Source: Methylomonas rivi
GTDB taxonomy: Bacteria > Pseudomonadota > Gammaproteobacteria > Methylococcales > Methylomonadaceae
Assembly (NCBI RefSeq): GCF_024505165.1
Contig: NZ_JANIBK010000004.1
Span: 18,193-82,192, forward strand
DNA: 64,000 nt
Reading direction: 5' to 3'
A program made the translations under genes and the position numbers. The notes under the pieces are model-generated. The model saw only the letters and a program-made list of their open reading frames with translations, was not told the origin of the DNA and did not search any database. This document shows, piece by piece, positions 18,586 through 27,238 of this stretch. Numbering within the stretch: position 1 is the stretch's first letter; every line of letters begins with the position of its first letter.

Positions 18586-20091
18586 ATGACGCTACAAGCC
18601 TATCAAGAAAAAGCCGCCGTCTGCTGGGCGGACTGCAAGCAACGTTACGCTGTATTCATGGCCAACCCGCATTTGAGCGGCGGACAAAAATTGGCGGTAC
18701 ATTATTTCACGGTCGCCATGGTGTTGTTCATGGCGCAACTGCTGTTCGGTTTATTGGCCGGCCTGCAATTTCTGTTTCCGAGCTTTTTATACGAAATCCT
18801 GGATTTCAACGTTAACCGCATGGTGCACATCAATGCCATGGTGGTCTGGATGCTGTACGGCTTCATCGGCTCGGTGTACTGGTTTCTGGAAGACGAAAGC
18901 GGCGTCGAAATCGTCGGCCTGAAATGGGGACGACTGGCATTCTGGGTGTTGACCGGCGCGGTCGCCATCGTGGTGCTGGTGTATCTGTTCATCCAGTTCG
19001 GCGCCGGCAACGACACGTCGCTGTGGCTGATCAACGAAGGCCGCGAATATATCGAAGCCCCGCGCTGGGCCGACATCGGTATCGTCGCCGTGGTGTTGAC
19101 CTTCTTTTATAACGTCGCCGCCACCTTTGCCAAGGGCAAATGGTCCGGTATTGCCGGCGTGTTGACCTTGGATCTGGTCGCCTTGGCCGGCCTGTATCTG
19201 GCCGGTATGTTTTATGTTACCAACATTTCGGTCGACCAATATTGGTGGTGGTGGGTGATCCACTTATGGGTGGAAGCCACCTGGGAAGTATTGGTAGGCT
19301 GTATCATGGCCTGGAGCTTGATGAAACTGCTTGGCGTGCGCCGGCAAGTGGTGCAAACCTGGCTGTATATCGAAGTAGCCTTGATGTTCGGCTCCGGCAT
19401 TTTGGGCTTGGGCCATCATTATTTCTGGATCGGCACGCCCGAATACTGGTTCACCATCGGCGGTTTTTTCTCCGCGCTGGAACCGATTCCGTTGGTGGCG
19501 ATGGTGGTGCATTCTATTTACGACTCTGGCGTGCACCGGTTTAAAAACAGCAATCATCCGGCCTTGGCCTGGGTGATCGCGCACGCTTTCGGCAACTTTT
19601 TAGGCGCCGGCGTCTGGGGCTTCATGCATACCTTGCCGCAGATCAATCTCTACACCCACGGCACCCAGTGGTCGGCCTCGCATGGCCATCTGGCCTTCTT
19701 CGGCGCCTACGCCACCATCAACATCGCCTTCTTTTATCTGGCGGTGCAACAAGCCCGCGGCAATGTCTGGATGGGCGGCGACTTGGTCAACGGCTGGCGC
19801 TGGAAAACCGCCGCGGTGTTGTTAAATCTGGGCGTTTTGGGCATGACGGTAGCGCTGCTGATCGCCGGTTACGAACAATCGTTTATCGAACGCGCCGTGG
19901 AAGGTTCCACTTGGGCCGGCTATTTCGCCGCCCAAAACCATCCCTGGTTCATGCAGGCCATGGTCTGGCGCATGGTGTTCGGATTGATGACGGCGGCGGG
20001 CGGCGGCCTGCTGTTCTGGGACTTGCTGGAAATCGGCAAGGGCGAGCAGAGGCCGGCGGCAATAATTGGCGATGCGGCAACTGCTGAATGA
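18586..20091 (+). CDS. norB: Nitric oxide reductase subunit B (haem-copper oxidase family)
   Basis: NorB reduces two NO to N2O at a haem b3/non-haem iron centre in the inner membrane. About twelve membrane helices are visible. Likely metal ligands are His80 (NRMVHINAM), His226 with Glu230 in HLWVEATWEVL, the pair His277-His278 (GLGHHYFWIG), and His366 and His368 in SASHGHLAFFGAY. The VEATWE pattern and the separate cytochrome c subunit identify the cNOR type, not the single-subunit quinol enzyme. The length is 501 residues. No norD or norQ lies next to it. In a methanotroph the enzyme would remove NO formed from hydroxylamine or nitrite. Confidence 0.95.
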   Translation: MTLQAYQEKAAVCWADCKQRYAVFMANPHLSGGQKLAVHYFTVAMVLFMAQLLFGLLAGLQFLFPSFLYEILDFNVNRMVHINAMVVWMLYGFIGSVYWFLEDESGVEIVGLKWGRLAFWVLTGAVAIVVLVYLFIQFGAGNDTSLWLINEGREYIEAPRWADIGIVAVVLTFFYNVAATFAKGKWSGIAGVLTLDLVALAGLYLAGMFYVTNISVDQYWWWWVIHLWVEATWEVLVGCIMAWSLMKLLGVRRQVVQTWLYIEVALMFGSGILGLGHHYFWIGTPEYWFTIGGFFSALEPIPLVAMVVHSIYDSGVHRFKNSNHPALAWVIAHAFGNFLGAGVWGFMHTLPQINLYTHGTQWSASHGHLAFFGAYATINIAFFYLAVQQARGNVWMGGDLVNGWRWKTAAVLLNLGVLGMTVALLIAGYEQSFIERAVEGSTWAGYFAAQNHPWFMQAMVWRMVFGLMTAAGGGLLFWDLLEIGKGEQRPAAIIGDAATAE

Positions 20092-20167
20092 GTCTGTTTT
20101 TATCATGGAAAGAACCTGGATGGGTTGCCTAAACAATCCATCCAATTCGACACATGAGCGCTGAAAA

Positions 20168-20368
20168 TCAACAAGGAAAAGCGTTTTGGATATGCCGCTT
20201 GAAAAAGCGGTTTTTTGAGCGAGCATTAATAAATGCTTCAAAGGTCTGTTCAGGCACATGGCAAAATTCTTGCGGTTTGTCGTTACGGAATGACACCCGC
20301 AATTTATGGGTTTTCTCGTCGTATCCCACAACGTCGATAGTGCTGGATTTGACCGTTTGTATTTTCAT
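20168..20368 (-). CDS. KTSC domain protein
   Basis: A 66-residue protein made almost entirely of a KTSC domain: SSTIDVVGYDEKTHKLRVSF, then CHVPEQTFEAFINARSKNRFFKRHI. KTSC domains occur alone or next to nucleic-acid enzymes, and their function is poorly known. The real start is the ATG at 20368; the longer frame to 20566 adds 66 unrelated residues. It is convergent with norB. The 3' end of this gene contains, on the opposite strand, the likely norB terminator, so the last codons serve two purposes. Confidence 0.8.
   Translation of the reverse strand: MKIQTVKSSTIDVVGYDEKTHKLRVSFRNDKPQEFCHVPEQTFEAFINARSKNRFFKRHIQNAFPC
20195..20216 (+). terminator. Intrinsic terminator of the norCB operon
   Basis: CCGCTT (20195-20200), a GAAA tetraloop, AAGCGG (20205-20210) and six T residues (20211-20216) form a textbook rho-independent terminator reading on the plus strand, about 100 bp after norB. 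It lies inside the coding sequence of the convergent KTSC gene. Confidence 0.85.
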
Positions 20369-20513
20369 GGGACACCCCGCATACCTGCTAAAGCCGGTTA
20401 GGTATTGGGGGATAGTCAATAGTTCCGAAGCGAAAGCGGAAACGTCGCACCTGCTTTGGACGCCCCCTATCCGCTGGCCGACCATGCCGTTTCGGCCGTG
20501 CCTGATAACCGCA

Positions 20514-23240
20514 TCATTTATCGGCGAAAGCCGACTGTTCCGCAACAGGCCCGAACTGCAATTCAAATACCTCTACCGGCAGCGCCCGGCTATATAAAAA
20601 ACCCTGGTAAAGGCGGCAACCGTGCGCTTCCAGGAACGAACGCTGAGCTTCCGTCTCCACCCCCTCGGCAATACTTTCTATTTTCAAATTATTAGCCATG
20701 CCGATAATGGTTTGCACGATAACTGCGTCGCTTTGGGTCAGCCCGATATTACGGACGAAGGATTGGTCTATTTTCAACTGGTCTATCGGCAGTTTGGTGA
20801 GGTAGTACAAGGATGAGTAACCGGTGCCGAAATCGTCCAAGGAAAAGCTGACGCCGATTTTTTTCAGTTGGTGCATCTTGACGATAGTATCGTCGATATC
20901 ATTCAGCACCAGCGTCTCGGTAAGTTCGAGTTTCAACCGGTTGGGGTTGACCGAATACTTGCTTAGCGAATCCAGGACTTGCGCGACAAAGTTTGCTTGA
21001 TGGAATTGCCGGGCGCTGACGTTGACGGCAAGTTGCAACGCGGCATGATCGGGGTCGGATTCCCAGCGCCGCAGCTGAGCGCATGCGGCGTCCAATACCC
21101 ATTGCCCCATGGGCAAGATCAACCCGGTTTCCTCGGCCAACGGAATAAAGTCCAGCGGCGGAACCATGCCGAGCCGCGGGTGTATCCAGCGTATCAATAC
21201 TTCCGCGCTCAATATTTGCCCGGCTTGGTTTACCTGCATCTGATAAAAAAGCCTGAATTGGTCTCCGGTCAAGGCCGCGCGCAAGTCGCGTTCCGTCTCG
21301 CTGCGTTTCTCCAATGCCGCCTGCATGGCCGGATCGTAAAAAAGCAGACTGTTGCGTCCGCAGCGCTTGGCTTGATACAAGGCGGTATCCGCGCAGCGTA
21401 ACAATTCCTCGGCGCTAGTGTCCTGGTGGCGGAATAATATAACCCCCATGCTGGCCGAACAATGGTGCTCGAATCCTTGCAATAAATAGGGCCGGCCAAT
21501 CGCCGCGAGCATCTTGTTTCCCACGATTTTGGTATGGTTGGACGCTTGCGAGTAATCCTTGCTCAAGCCGTTAAGAATCACCACAAATTCGTCGCCGCCC
21601 AATCTGGCTACCGTATCGCCTTCCCGCACACAGGCCTGCACGCGCTGCGCCACCTCCACCAATAACAAATCGCCCGCGTTATGGCCTTTGGTGTCGTTAA
21701 GCGTTTTGAAGTTATCCAGGTCGATAAACAAGGCCGCGCCGTGATTTGCATGCCGGGCATTGCCGGCGATGGATTGTTGCAAACGGTCGTACAACAGGCG
21801 CCGATTCGGTAAGTTGGTGAGCGGGTCATAGAAAGCCAGGCGTTCAATTTCGGCTTCGGCCCGTTTTTGAGCCATCACTCTGCTAAAATTTTCCAGCGCG
21901 AAATTGATATCCATCGACATCTCAAGCAAAAGATCGCGCGCGGCTTCGTCGAAGGCGTTAGCTTGATCGGCATACAGAATGAACGCACCGATTGCGGTAT
22001 CGTTTCGGTACAGCGGTAACGAAGCCGATGCCGCCCAACCAGCCTTCACGCCGAGCGCTTTCCAAGGCGCGGTGACCGGGTCGTTGATAAAATCCTGGCA
22101 CCAATAAGGCCGCTGTTCCCGAATGGCCGTTCCGGTTGGACCGTGCCCGTACGGGCTGTCGGCATCTACCGATGCCTCAAGGTATTGCAAATCATCGGCT
22201 CCTTCGCCGAAACTGGCGACCGGCTTAATCAATTTGGTTTCGGCATCGATCATGCCGACCCAGGCCATCTTCATGCCGCCAAATTGCACGGCGGCCCGGC
22301 ATATCTCCAAAAACAGCTCCGCTTCGCCGCTACAATGCGCTATGGCTTTGTTGCAACGGCTCAAGGCGGCATACAAGCGCATATGCCGTTGGATTTTTTC
22401 TTCGGCCGCTTTACGCTCGGTAATGTCGCGCGCGATACCCAAGACGCCGATTAACTTGCCGTCCCGGTCCAGCATCGGTGTCTTGAGGGTTTCGAACAGC
22501 CCCCGGTAACCGTTATCGGCAAAGGTCAGCCACTCCTCGTTGGTGTTCACGTTGCCCGCGGCCATGGCCTTCAAATCGTTTTCCCGAAAAAGATCGGCCA
22601 ACTCGCGGCCGACAAAATCGTAATCCGTTTTACCGACGATTTGCGCTTCCTTGGCGCCGAAAAAACGTTCGAACTGCCGATTACAGGCCAGATAAACGCC
22701 TTCCGGATCCTTTAACCAAACCGGCTCGGGGATGGTATACAACAGCGTTTGCAATTGCGTATTCGCCAGCATCAGCTCATCCAGACTTGTCCTCAGCTTG
22801 GCTTCGCTTTCGGCCAGCCGCCGGCTACGTTCCGTTACCAGCTCCTCAAGATGGTTGCGGAGTCTATCGATTTCCAGATGGGTACGCACCCGGCTCAACA
22901 ATTCCTCGCGCTGATAGGGTTTGGTCACAAAATCGACCGCACCCAAACCAAAGCCTTGCACCTTTTCATCGGTGTCGGACAGCGCGCTAATGAAGATCAC
23001 GGGCACGTTTCGGGTATCGGGATTAGCCTTGAGTCTGCGGCAAACCTCGAAACCGTCCATGCCGGGCATCAGGATATCCAGCAATACCAAGTCGGGCGGG
23101 TTACCGATAGTCGATTCTATGGCCAACTCCCCATTAATAGCGGCGCGAACTTCGTAGCCTTCCGCCTTCAGCAAGTCGCTCAACAACTTCAGAGAAGCCG
23201 CCGTGTCGTCTACTACCAATATGTTATTTTTCTTTGACAT
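20514..23240 (-). CDS. Response regulator with REC-PAS-GAF-GGDEF-EAL domains
   Basis: A 908-residue regulator. The receiver domain spans about residues 5-120 with the phospho-acceptor Asp55 (LVLLDILMPGMDG). A PAS domain (about 165-290) and a GAF domain (about 300-455) follow. GGDEF (about 470-635) has the intact signature RLGGDEFVVIL. EAL (about 650-890) has AEVLIRW, ELTETLVL, DDFGTGYSSL and LKIDQSFV. Both synthesis and breakdown of c-di-GMP are therefore possible. It begins 7 bp after the upstream hybrid kinase and is its likely partner. The C-terminus QFGPVAEQSAFADK ends close to the KTSC gene. Confidence 0.92.
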   Translation of the reverse strand: MSKKNNILVVDDTAASLKLLSDLLKAEGYEVRAAINGELAIESTIGNPPDLVLLDILMPGMDGFEVCRRLKANPDTRNVPVIFISALSDTDEKVQGFGLGAVDFVTKPYQREELLSRVRTHLEIDRLRNHLEELVTERSRRLAESEAKLRTSLDELMLANTQLQTLLYTIPEPVWLKDPEGVYLACNRQFERFFGAKEAQIVGKTDYDFVGRELADLFRENDLKAMAAGNVNTNEEWLTFADNGYRGLFETLKTPMLDRDGKLIGVLGIARDITERKAAEEKIQRHMRLYAALSRCNKAIAHCSGEAELFLEICRAAVQFGGMKMAWVGMIDAETKLIKPVASFGEGADDLQYLEASVDADSPYGHGPTGTAIREQRPYWCQDFINDPVTAPWKALGVKAGWAASASLPLYRNDTAIGAFILYADQANAFDEAARDLLLEMSMDINFALENFSRVMAQKRAEAEIERLAFYDPLTNLPNRRLLYDRLQQSIAGNARHANHGAALFIDLDNFKTLNDTKGHNAGDLLLVEVAQRVQACVREGDTVARLGGDEFVVILNGLSKDYSQASNHTKIVGNKMLAAIGRPYLLQGFEHHCSASMGVILFRHQDTSAEELLRCADTALYQAKRCGRNSLLFYDPAMQAALEKRSETERDLRAALTGDQFRLFYQMQVNQAGQILSAEVLIRWIHPRLGMVPPLDFIPLAEETGLILPMGQWVLDAACAQLRRWESDPDHAALQLAVNVSARQFHQANFVAQVLDSLSKYSVNPNRLKLELTETLVLNDIDDTIVKMHQLKKIGVSFSLDDFGTGYSSLYYLTKLPIDQLKIDQSFVRNIGLTQSDAVIVQTIIGMANNLKIESIAEGVETEAQRSFLEAHGCRLYQGFLYSRALPVEVFELQFGPVAEQSAFADK

Positions 23241-23247
23241 GCCAATC

Positions 23248-26200
23248 CTAAACGGTCCGCAGCGCCTTCAGAATCGCCGGATAATCGAAATTATAAACAA
23301 GCCGGCTTAATATGTTCTGTAATTGCGGATCGTAATCCGCAATCCGTTCAATAATCAGTTCCATACGCTCGCTTTCCAGGCTGACCACCGCGCTCTCCAG
23401 GTCGCGGCGCAATTGCTCCGGCAACACGGCCAGCATATCCGCCGTCAATGCTACGGATTCATTTGCGGCTGTTTCGGTTTCCGCGTAGACGAACTTTGCG
23501 CCCAGCAGGCTGGACATACATTCATAGATATCGCCGGCTTGAAACGGTTTGCTTATAAGGCTATCCATACCGGCAATCAACATTTCGGTGCGCTGCTCGG
23601 AAAACGCGGATGCGGTGACCGCAACGATTTTTACCCGCCGGCCTTCGGGACTTTGACGGATGACTTTTGTCGCTTCCACGCCGTCCATGACCGGCATTTG
23701 TCTGTCCATCAATATTAAATGCGGGTGCCATTTATGGAATAATTCCACCGCTTCCCGGCCGTTTTCCGCCTGTTTGACCTGAAAACCGAGCGGTTCCAGC
23801 AGGTTGACCAGCAACAGCCGATTGTCTTGCTGATCTTCCGCCACGAGTATCCGAAACGTGGGTTGACCGGGCGCCAAGCTCAAGACATCCCGTTCTTCCG
23901 TGCCATGCAACCTGCCGATATCGACGGCGTCGGCAATGCCCAACGGTAAATCGATGCGAAACAGCGAGCCCTTGCCCGGCGTGCTTTCCAGGCTAAGATG
24001 CCCCTTCATCAGCTGCACGAATTGCCGGGTGATGCTTAAGCCGAGTCCGGTGCCTTTGTTATCCGCCGTTTTACCCAATTGCACGAAGGGTTCGAAGATA
24101 CGTTGTTGATCTTCCGGGGCGATACCGGGACCCGTATCTTCAACTTCGATCAATAAGTGCGAAACGGCGTTGTTTTTGGTGCCCAGGCGTATGGTTACAC
24201 CGCCATGCTCGGTAAATTTCAGGGCATTGCCCACCAAGTTGATTAACACTTGGCGTAAGCGGGCTTGGTCGCCAACAATGTAACGCGGAAAATCGGAAGA
24301 CTGATCAATGGTGAGCTCCAGCTGTTTTTCCTTGGCCCGCCCCTGCATCATATCCATTACATCGCATAACATACCCCCCAAATCGAAGGCCTCCTCTTCC
24401 AGTTGGATCCGACCCGCTTCGATCTTGGCCATTTCCAAGACGTCATTGATCAGCGTCAACAAATGTTCGCCGCTACGGTTAATGATATCGACGTTGCGCC
24501 TGTCCGCCTCCGGCAACAGAGGGTTTTTGCGCATAATCGAGGAAAAACCCAGAATGGCGTTCAACGGCGTGCGCAGCTCATGACTCATGTTGGCCAAAAA
24601 CACGCTTTTGGCTTTGTTGGCCGCCTCGGCGGCGTCCCGGGTTAACATGAGTTCTTGCGTCCGTTGCCGCACGGTTTCTTCCAGTTGGTCCCGGTAGCGC
24701 CTGAGTTCGACTTCCGCTCGTTTTTGCTCGGTTATATCGCGCGCAATCTTGGAGGCACCTATAATTTCGCCTTGCTGGTTTTTCAACGGAGACACTGTCA
24801 CCGAAACATCGATTAGCCGACCATCCTTGCGGCGGCGCACGGTTTCATAGTGCCGAATAAACTCGCCGCGGCGGATCTTCTCCTGTATCTCTCGCTCTTC
24901 GTTCAACCGGTCGCCGGGAATCAACTCGGTAACCCTATGCCCAATAATTTCGTCTGCCCGGTATCCCAGCATGCGTTCCGCGCCCTTATTCCAGTTGATG
25001 ATGACGCCGTCCAGCGTTTTGCCTACGATGGCATCGTCGGAGGATTCGACAATCGCGGCGTATTCCGTCAACAGTTTCTCGGTTTGCTTGCGTTCGGTAA
25101 TATCCCGGCAGATTGCCAGATTGTATTTCCGGCCATCGAACTCAAAATAGTTCGCCGTCAATTCCACCGGAAAAATACGCCCGTCCCGGGTACGGTGTCT
25201 GGTTTCGAACTGCATTTGGCGGCGGATGGACAACTCCCGCCAAAAGTTCTCCCAAACCTCCGGCGACCAGTCGGGATCGATATCGAATACGCCCATACCG
25301 CCGGTAAGCTCTTCACGGCTATATCCCAAGGTGGTAACGGCGCTCTGGTTGACATAGAGAAAATGAGGGTCGTTGTCGCCCATCAGCGTAATAGTTTCCT
25401 TTACCTGATCCATGGCGTGGGTCAGCAATTGCAATTGGTGCTGGGCGTGTTTACGTTCGGTGAGATCATAGGCCAGGCCGACAAAACCGGCGGTCCGGCC
25501 GCTTTCTTCCCGCAGACGGGTAACTGACAGATTAACCGGGATCCGCTTGCCGTCCTTACGAATGAAAGTCCATTCGTTTTCCTCCGGCAAATCATGCATC
25601 GGCCGGATCGTAAACGCTTCGAATCCCGGCGCTATTGTTGTACCCAGCTGTGCGGATAAACGAGTGGCGTACCTGCTTATCTCATCGGGATCGTGCCATA
25701 GTGTGGGCGTCTGTTTACCTATCACCTCCTTTGCCGCGTACCCCAGCAAACGTTCGGCGGCGGGATTGAAGCTATTGATTATGCCGCCGCAATCGCTGGA
25801 GATAATAGCGTAGGCCGCGTCGTCTAGAATGGTACGCTGAAAAATGCTGAGCCGCTGTAGATGTTCTTCCCGTTCCTGAATGGCTTGCATCATGCTATTG
25901 AAATTTTGACCTAGGCGGCCTATCTCATCCGTACTGGTAGCAGGCACGCGCTGCTTGTAGTCGGCGGTAACCCGGACCCGCTCGGTCGCTTCGGTCAATA
26001 ATGCAATCGGACGCACGATAGTCCGGCGCAAGATAGTCAGTTGCCCGAACGTGGTCGTCAACAACACAGCTATGCCGGCGCCGAAGATCCAAAGCGCCAA
26101 ATGAGTTTGCTTGCCGAGTTGCTCCAAGCGCATGGTCATGCGGAGGCGTCCGCCGTTCGGTAAGGCTTGCCATAATTCAGCCGAACCATCCTCGATGCGG

Positions 26201-26547
26201 ATCCCGTCCGATTTGAGGCTCGAAATTTGCAGCGGTGAATCGGATGCGAGATTGATGCCCGCCAGCACTCGGCCGTTTTCCAAAAAAATTTGCGCTTCAC
26301 GTATCTGCGAATAAGCCCTTAGAGTATCCAGAACTTCCTGCGCGCGCGCGGGGTCCTCGAAGGCCACCGCCGCGTCCGTTCCGACGGAGATAAGCCGCGC
26401 ATAGGGTTCCATGATCTGCCGCACCCGGGTTTCCAGCGTGAAGCGATCGACGAGTATGAATGCGACACCTCCGACTATGAATGCCAGCAGCGCCGCCCCC
26501 CAAAGCACTCGCGCCAGCCTGTTGTAAATATTGTGCTGGAAAGACAT
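23248..26547 (-). CDS. Hybrid sensor histidine kinase (CHASE8-HAMP-PAS-HisKA-HATPase-REC)
   Basis: A 1,099-residue membrane kinase. A first helix (about residues 13-32) and a second (about 150-170) bracket a periplasmic region of the CHASE8 type, with MEPYARLISVGTDAAVAFED near its start. HAMP, three or more PAS/PAC units, and HisKA follow, with the phospho-histidine in NMSHELRTPLNA near residue 652. The ATPase has [14 protein letters not shown]. The C-terminal receiver has the acceptor aspartate in LILMDRQMP near residue 945. It starts 4 bp after the yfiR-like gene. In YfiBNR systems a CHASE8 protein is the partner that periplasmic YfiR represses, so YfiR probably acts on this kinase. Confidence 0.92.
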   Translation of the reverse strand: MSFQHNIYNRLARVLWGAALLAFIVGGVAFILVDRFTLETRVRQIMEPYARLISVGTDAAVAFEDPARAQEVLDTLRAYSQIREAQIFLENGRVLAGINLASDSPLQISSLKSDGIRIEDGSAELWQALPNGGRLRMTMRLEQLGKQTHLALWIFGAGIAVLLTTTFGQLTILRRTIVRPIALLTEATERVRVTADYKQRVPATSTDEIGRLGQNFNSMMQAIQEREEHLQRLSIFQRTILDDAAYAIISSDCGGIINSFNPAAERLLGYAAKEVIGKQTPTLWHDPDEISRYATRLSAQLGTTIAPGFEAFTIRPMHDLPEENEWTFIRKDGKRIPVNLSVTRLREESGRTAGFVGLAYDLTERKHAQHQLQLLTHAMDQVKETITLMGDNDPHFLYVNQSAVTTLGYSREELTGGMGVFDIDPDWSPEVWENFWRELSIRRQMQFETRHRTRDGRIFPVELTANYFEFDGRKYNLAICRDITERKQTEKLLTEYAAIVESSDDAIVGKTLDGVIINWNKGAERMLGYRADEIIGHRVTELIPGDRLNEEREIQEKIRRGEFIRHYETVRRRKDGRLIDVSVTVSPLKNQQGEIIGASKIARDITEQKRAEVELRRYRDQLEETVRQRTQELMLTRDAAEAANKAKSVFLANMSHELRTPLNAILGFSSIMRKNPLLPEADRRNVDIINRSGEHLLTLINDVLEMAKIEAGRIQLEEEAFDLGGMLCDVMDMMQGRAKEKQLELTIDQSSDFPRYIVGDQARLRQVLINLVGNALKFTEHGGVTIRLGTKNNAVSHLLIEVEDTGPGIAPEDQQRIFEPFVQLGKTADNKGTGLGLSITRQFVQLMKGHLSLESTPGKGSLFRIDLPLGIADAVDIGRLHGTEERDVLSLAPGQPTFRILVAEDQQDNRLLLVNLLEPLGFQVKQAENGREAVELFHKWHPHLILMDRQMPVMDGVEATKVIRQSPEGRRVKIVAVTASAFSEQRTEMLIAGMDSLISKPFQAGDIYECMSSLLGAKFVYAETETAANESVALTADMLAVLPEQLRRDLESAVVSLESERMELIIERIADYDPQLQNILSRLVYNFDYPAILKALRTV

Positions 26548-26551
26548 CGCC

Positions 26552-27178
26552 TTATCTCACCTTACGGATCACACCGTGCTCCAAAATGCCGCTGGATACC
26601 TCCAGCATCTTGGTCTGAATAGTCAATGCAACCGCTCGCGCTTGGTCCAAATTGATATTCATATGCACTCTGTCATCGACGTTGAATTGTATTATCCCGC
26701 CTTCCCGCAAAAATTCCGGCGCATCGCCGACTGTCAGTACCGGTTTATTTTTAATTTGATCCAGCGCCCAACGGCGGCGGCCGGCACTTTTATAGGCAAT
26801 AAACACGATGTGGCAGTCGGGCATTTCATCCAGGCTATCGGCACGTAACACCTTGAACGCACGCCCCTTTTCAGTACGATTGCTAAATGTGGTTTCCATA
26901 ATATCGCCGAAAGGGTCGTCGCCCAGAATACCGATAACCCAAGACGATCGATCGTCGGCGAATGCATGGGACGGCCATTCGACATAATGGGCGAAGTTGC
27001 GCAGAAAAGCCGCTTCCACTTCATTTGGGTGCTTTCTGTCTTGGCTCGCCCCTATGCCGGGTAACACCAGCAGGCATGTTATCAATCCGATACCAATTGT
27101 TCTTAGTATGCCGTTGAGTTTGCAGCAGTCAACAGACTTTGAGGGCAAGCTGGATACCCAGGGACTCTTTACTGTCAT
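26552..27178 (-). CDS. YfiR-family (DUF4154) periplasmic protein
   Basis: A 208-residue protein with an N-terminal hydrophobic export segment (TIGIGLITCLLVLPGIG) followed by the YfiR/DUF4154 domain. Family features are EVEAAFLRNFAHYVEWP, IGILGDDPFGDIME and VLTVGDAPEFLREGGIIQF. In Pseudomonas YfiR is a redox-sensitive periplasmic repressor of the diguanylate cyclase YfiN. Here the next gene is a CHASE8 kinase, and the previous one is a TonB receptor 60 bp upstream. The chosen ATG at 27178 gives a long region before the hydrophobic core; an internal start is possible, but none has a clear ribosome site. Confidence 0.88.
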   Translation of the reverse strand: MTVKSPWVSSLPSKSVDCCKLNGILRTIGIGLITCLLVLPGIGASQDRKHPNEVEAAFLRNFAHYVEWPSHAFADDRSSWVIGILGDDPFGDIMETTFSNRTEKGRAFKVLRADSLDEMPDCHIVFIAYKSAGRRRWALDQIKNKPVLTVGDAPEFLREGGIIQFNVDDRVHMNINLDQARAVALTIQTKMLEVSSGILEHGVIRKVR

Positions 27179-27238
27179 CCGGGATATTCCACCGACAGAG
27201 GGGCGGCAACGGTGTTTTGGCGCGGCATGGGGGCTGAC

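Noticed and set aside
18586..20091. Single-subunit quinol NO reductase or sNOR
   Set aside because: There is no N-terminal cytochrome extension, and a separate norC with a CMNCH haem motif is adjacent; HLWVEATWE is the cNOR pattern.
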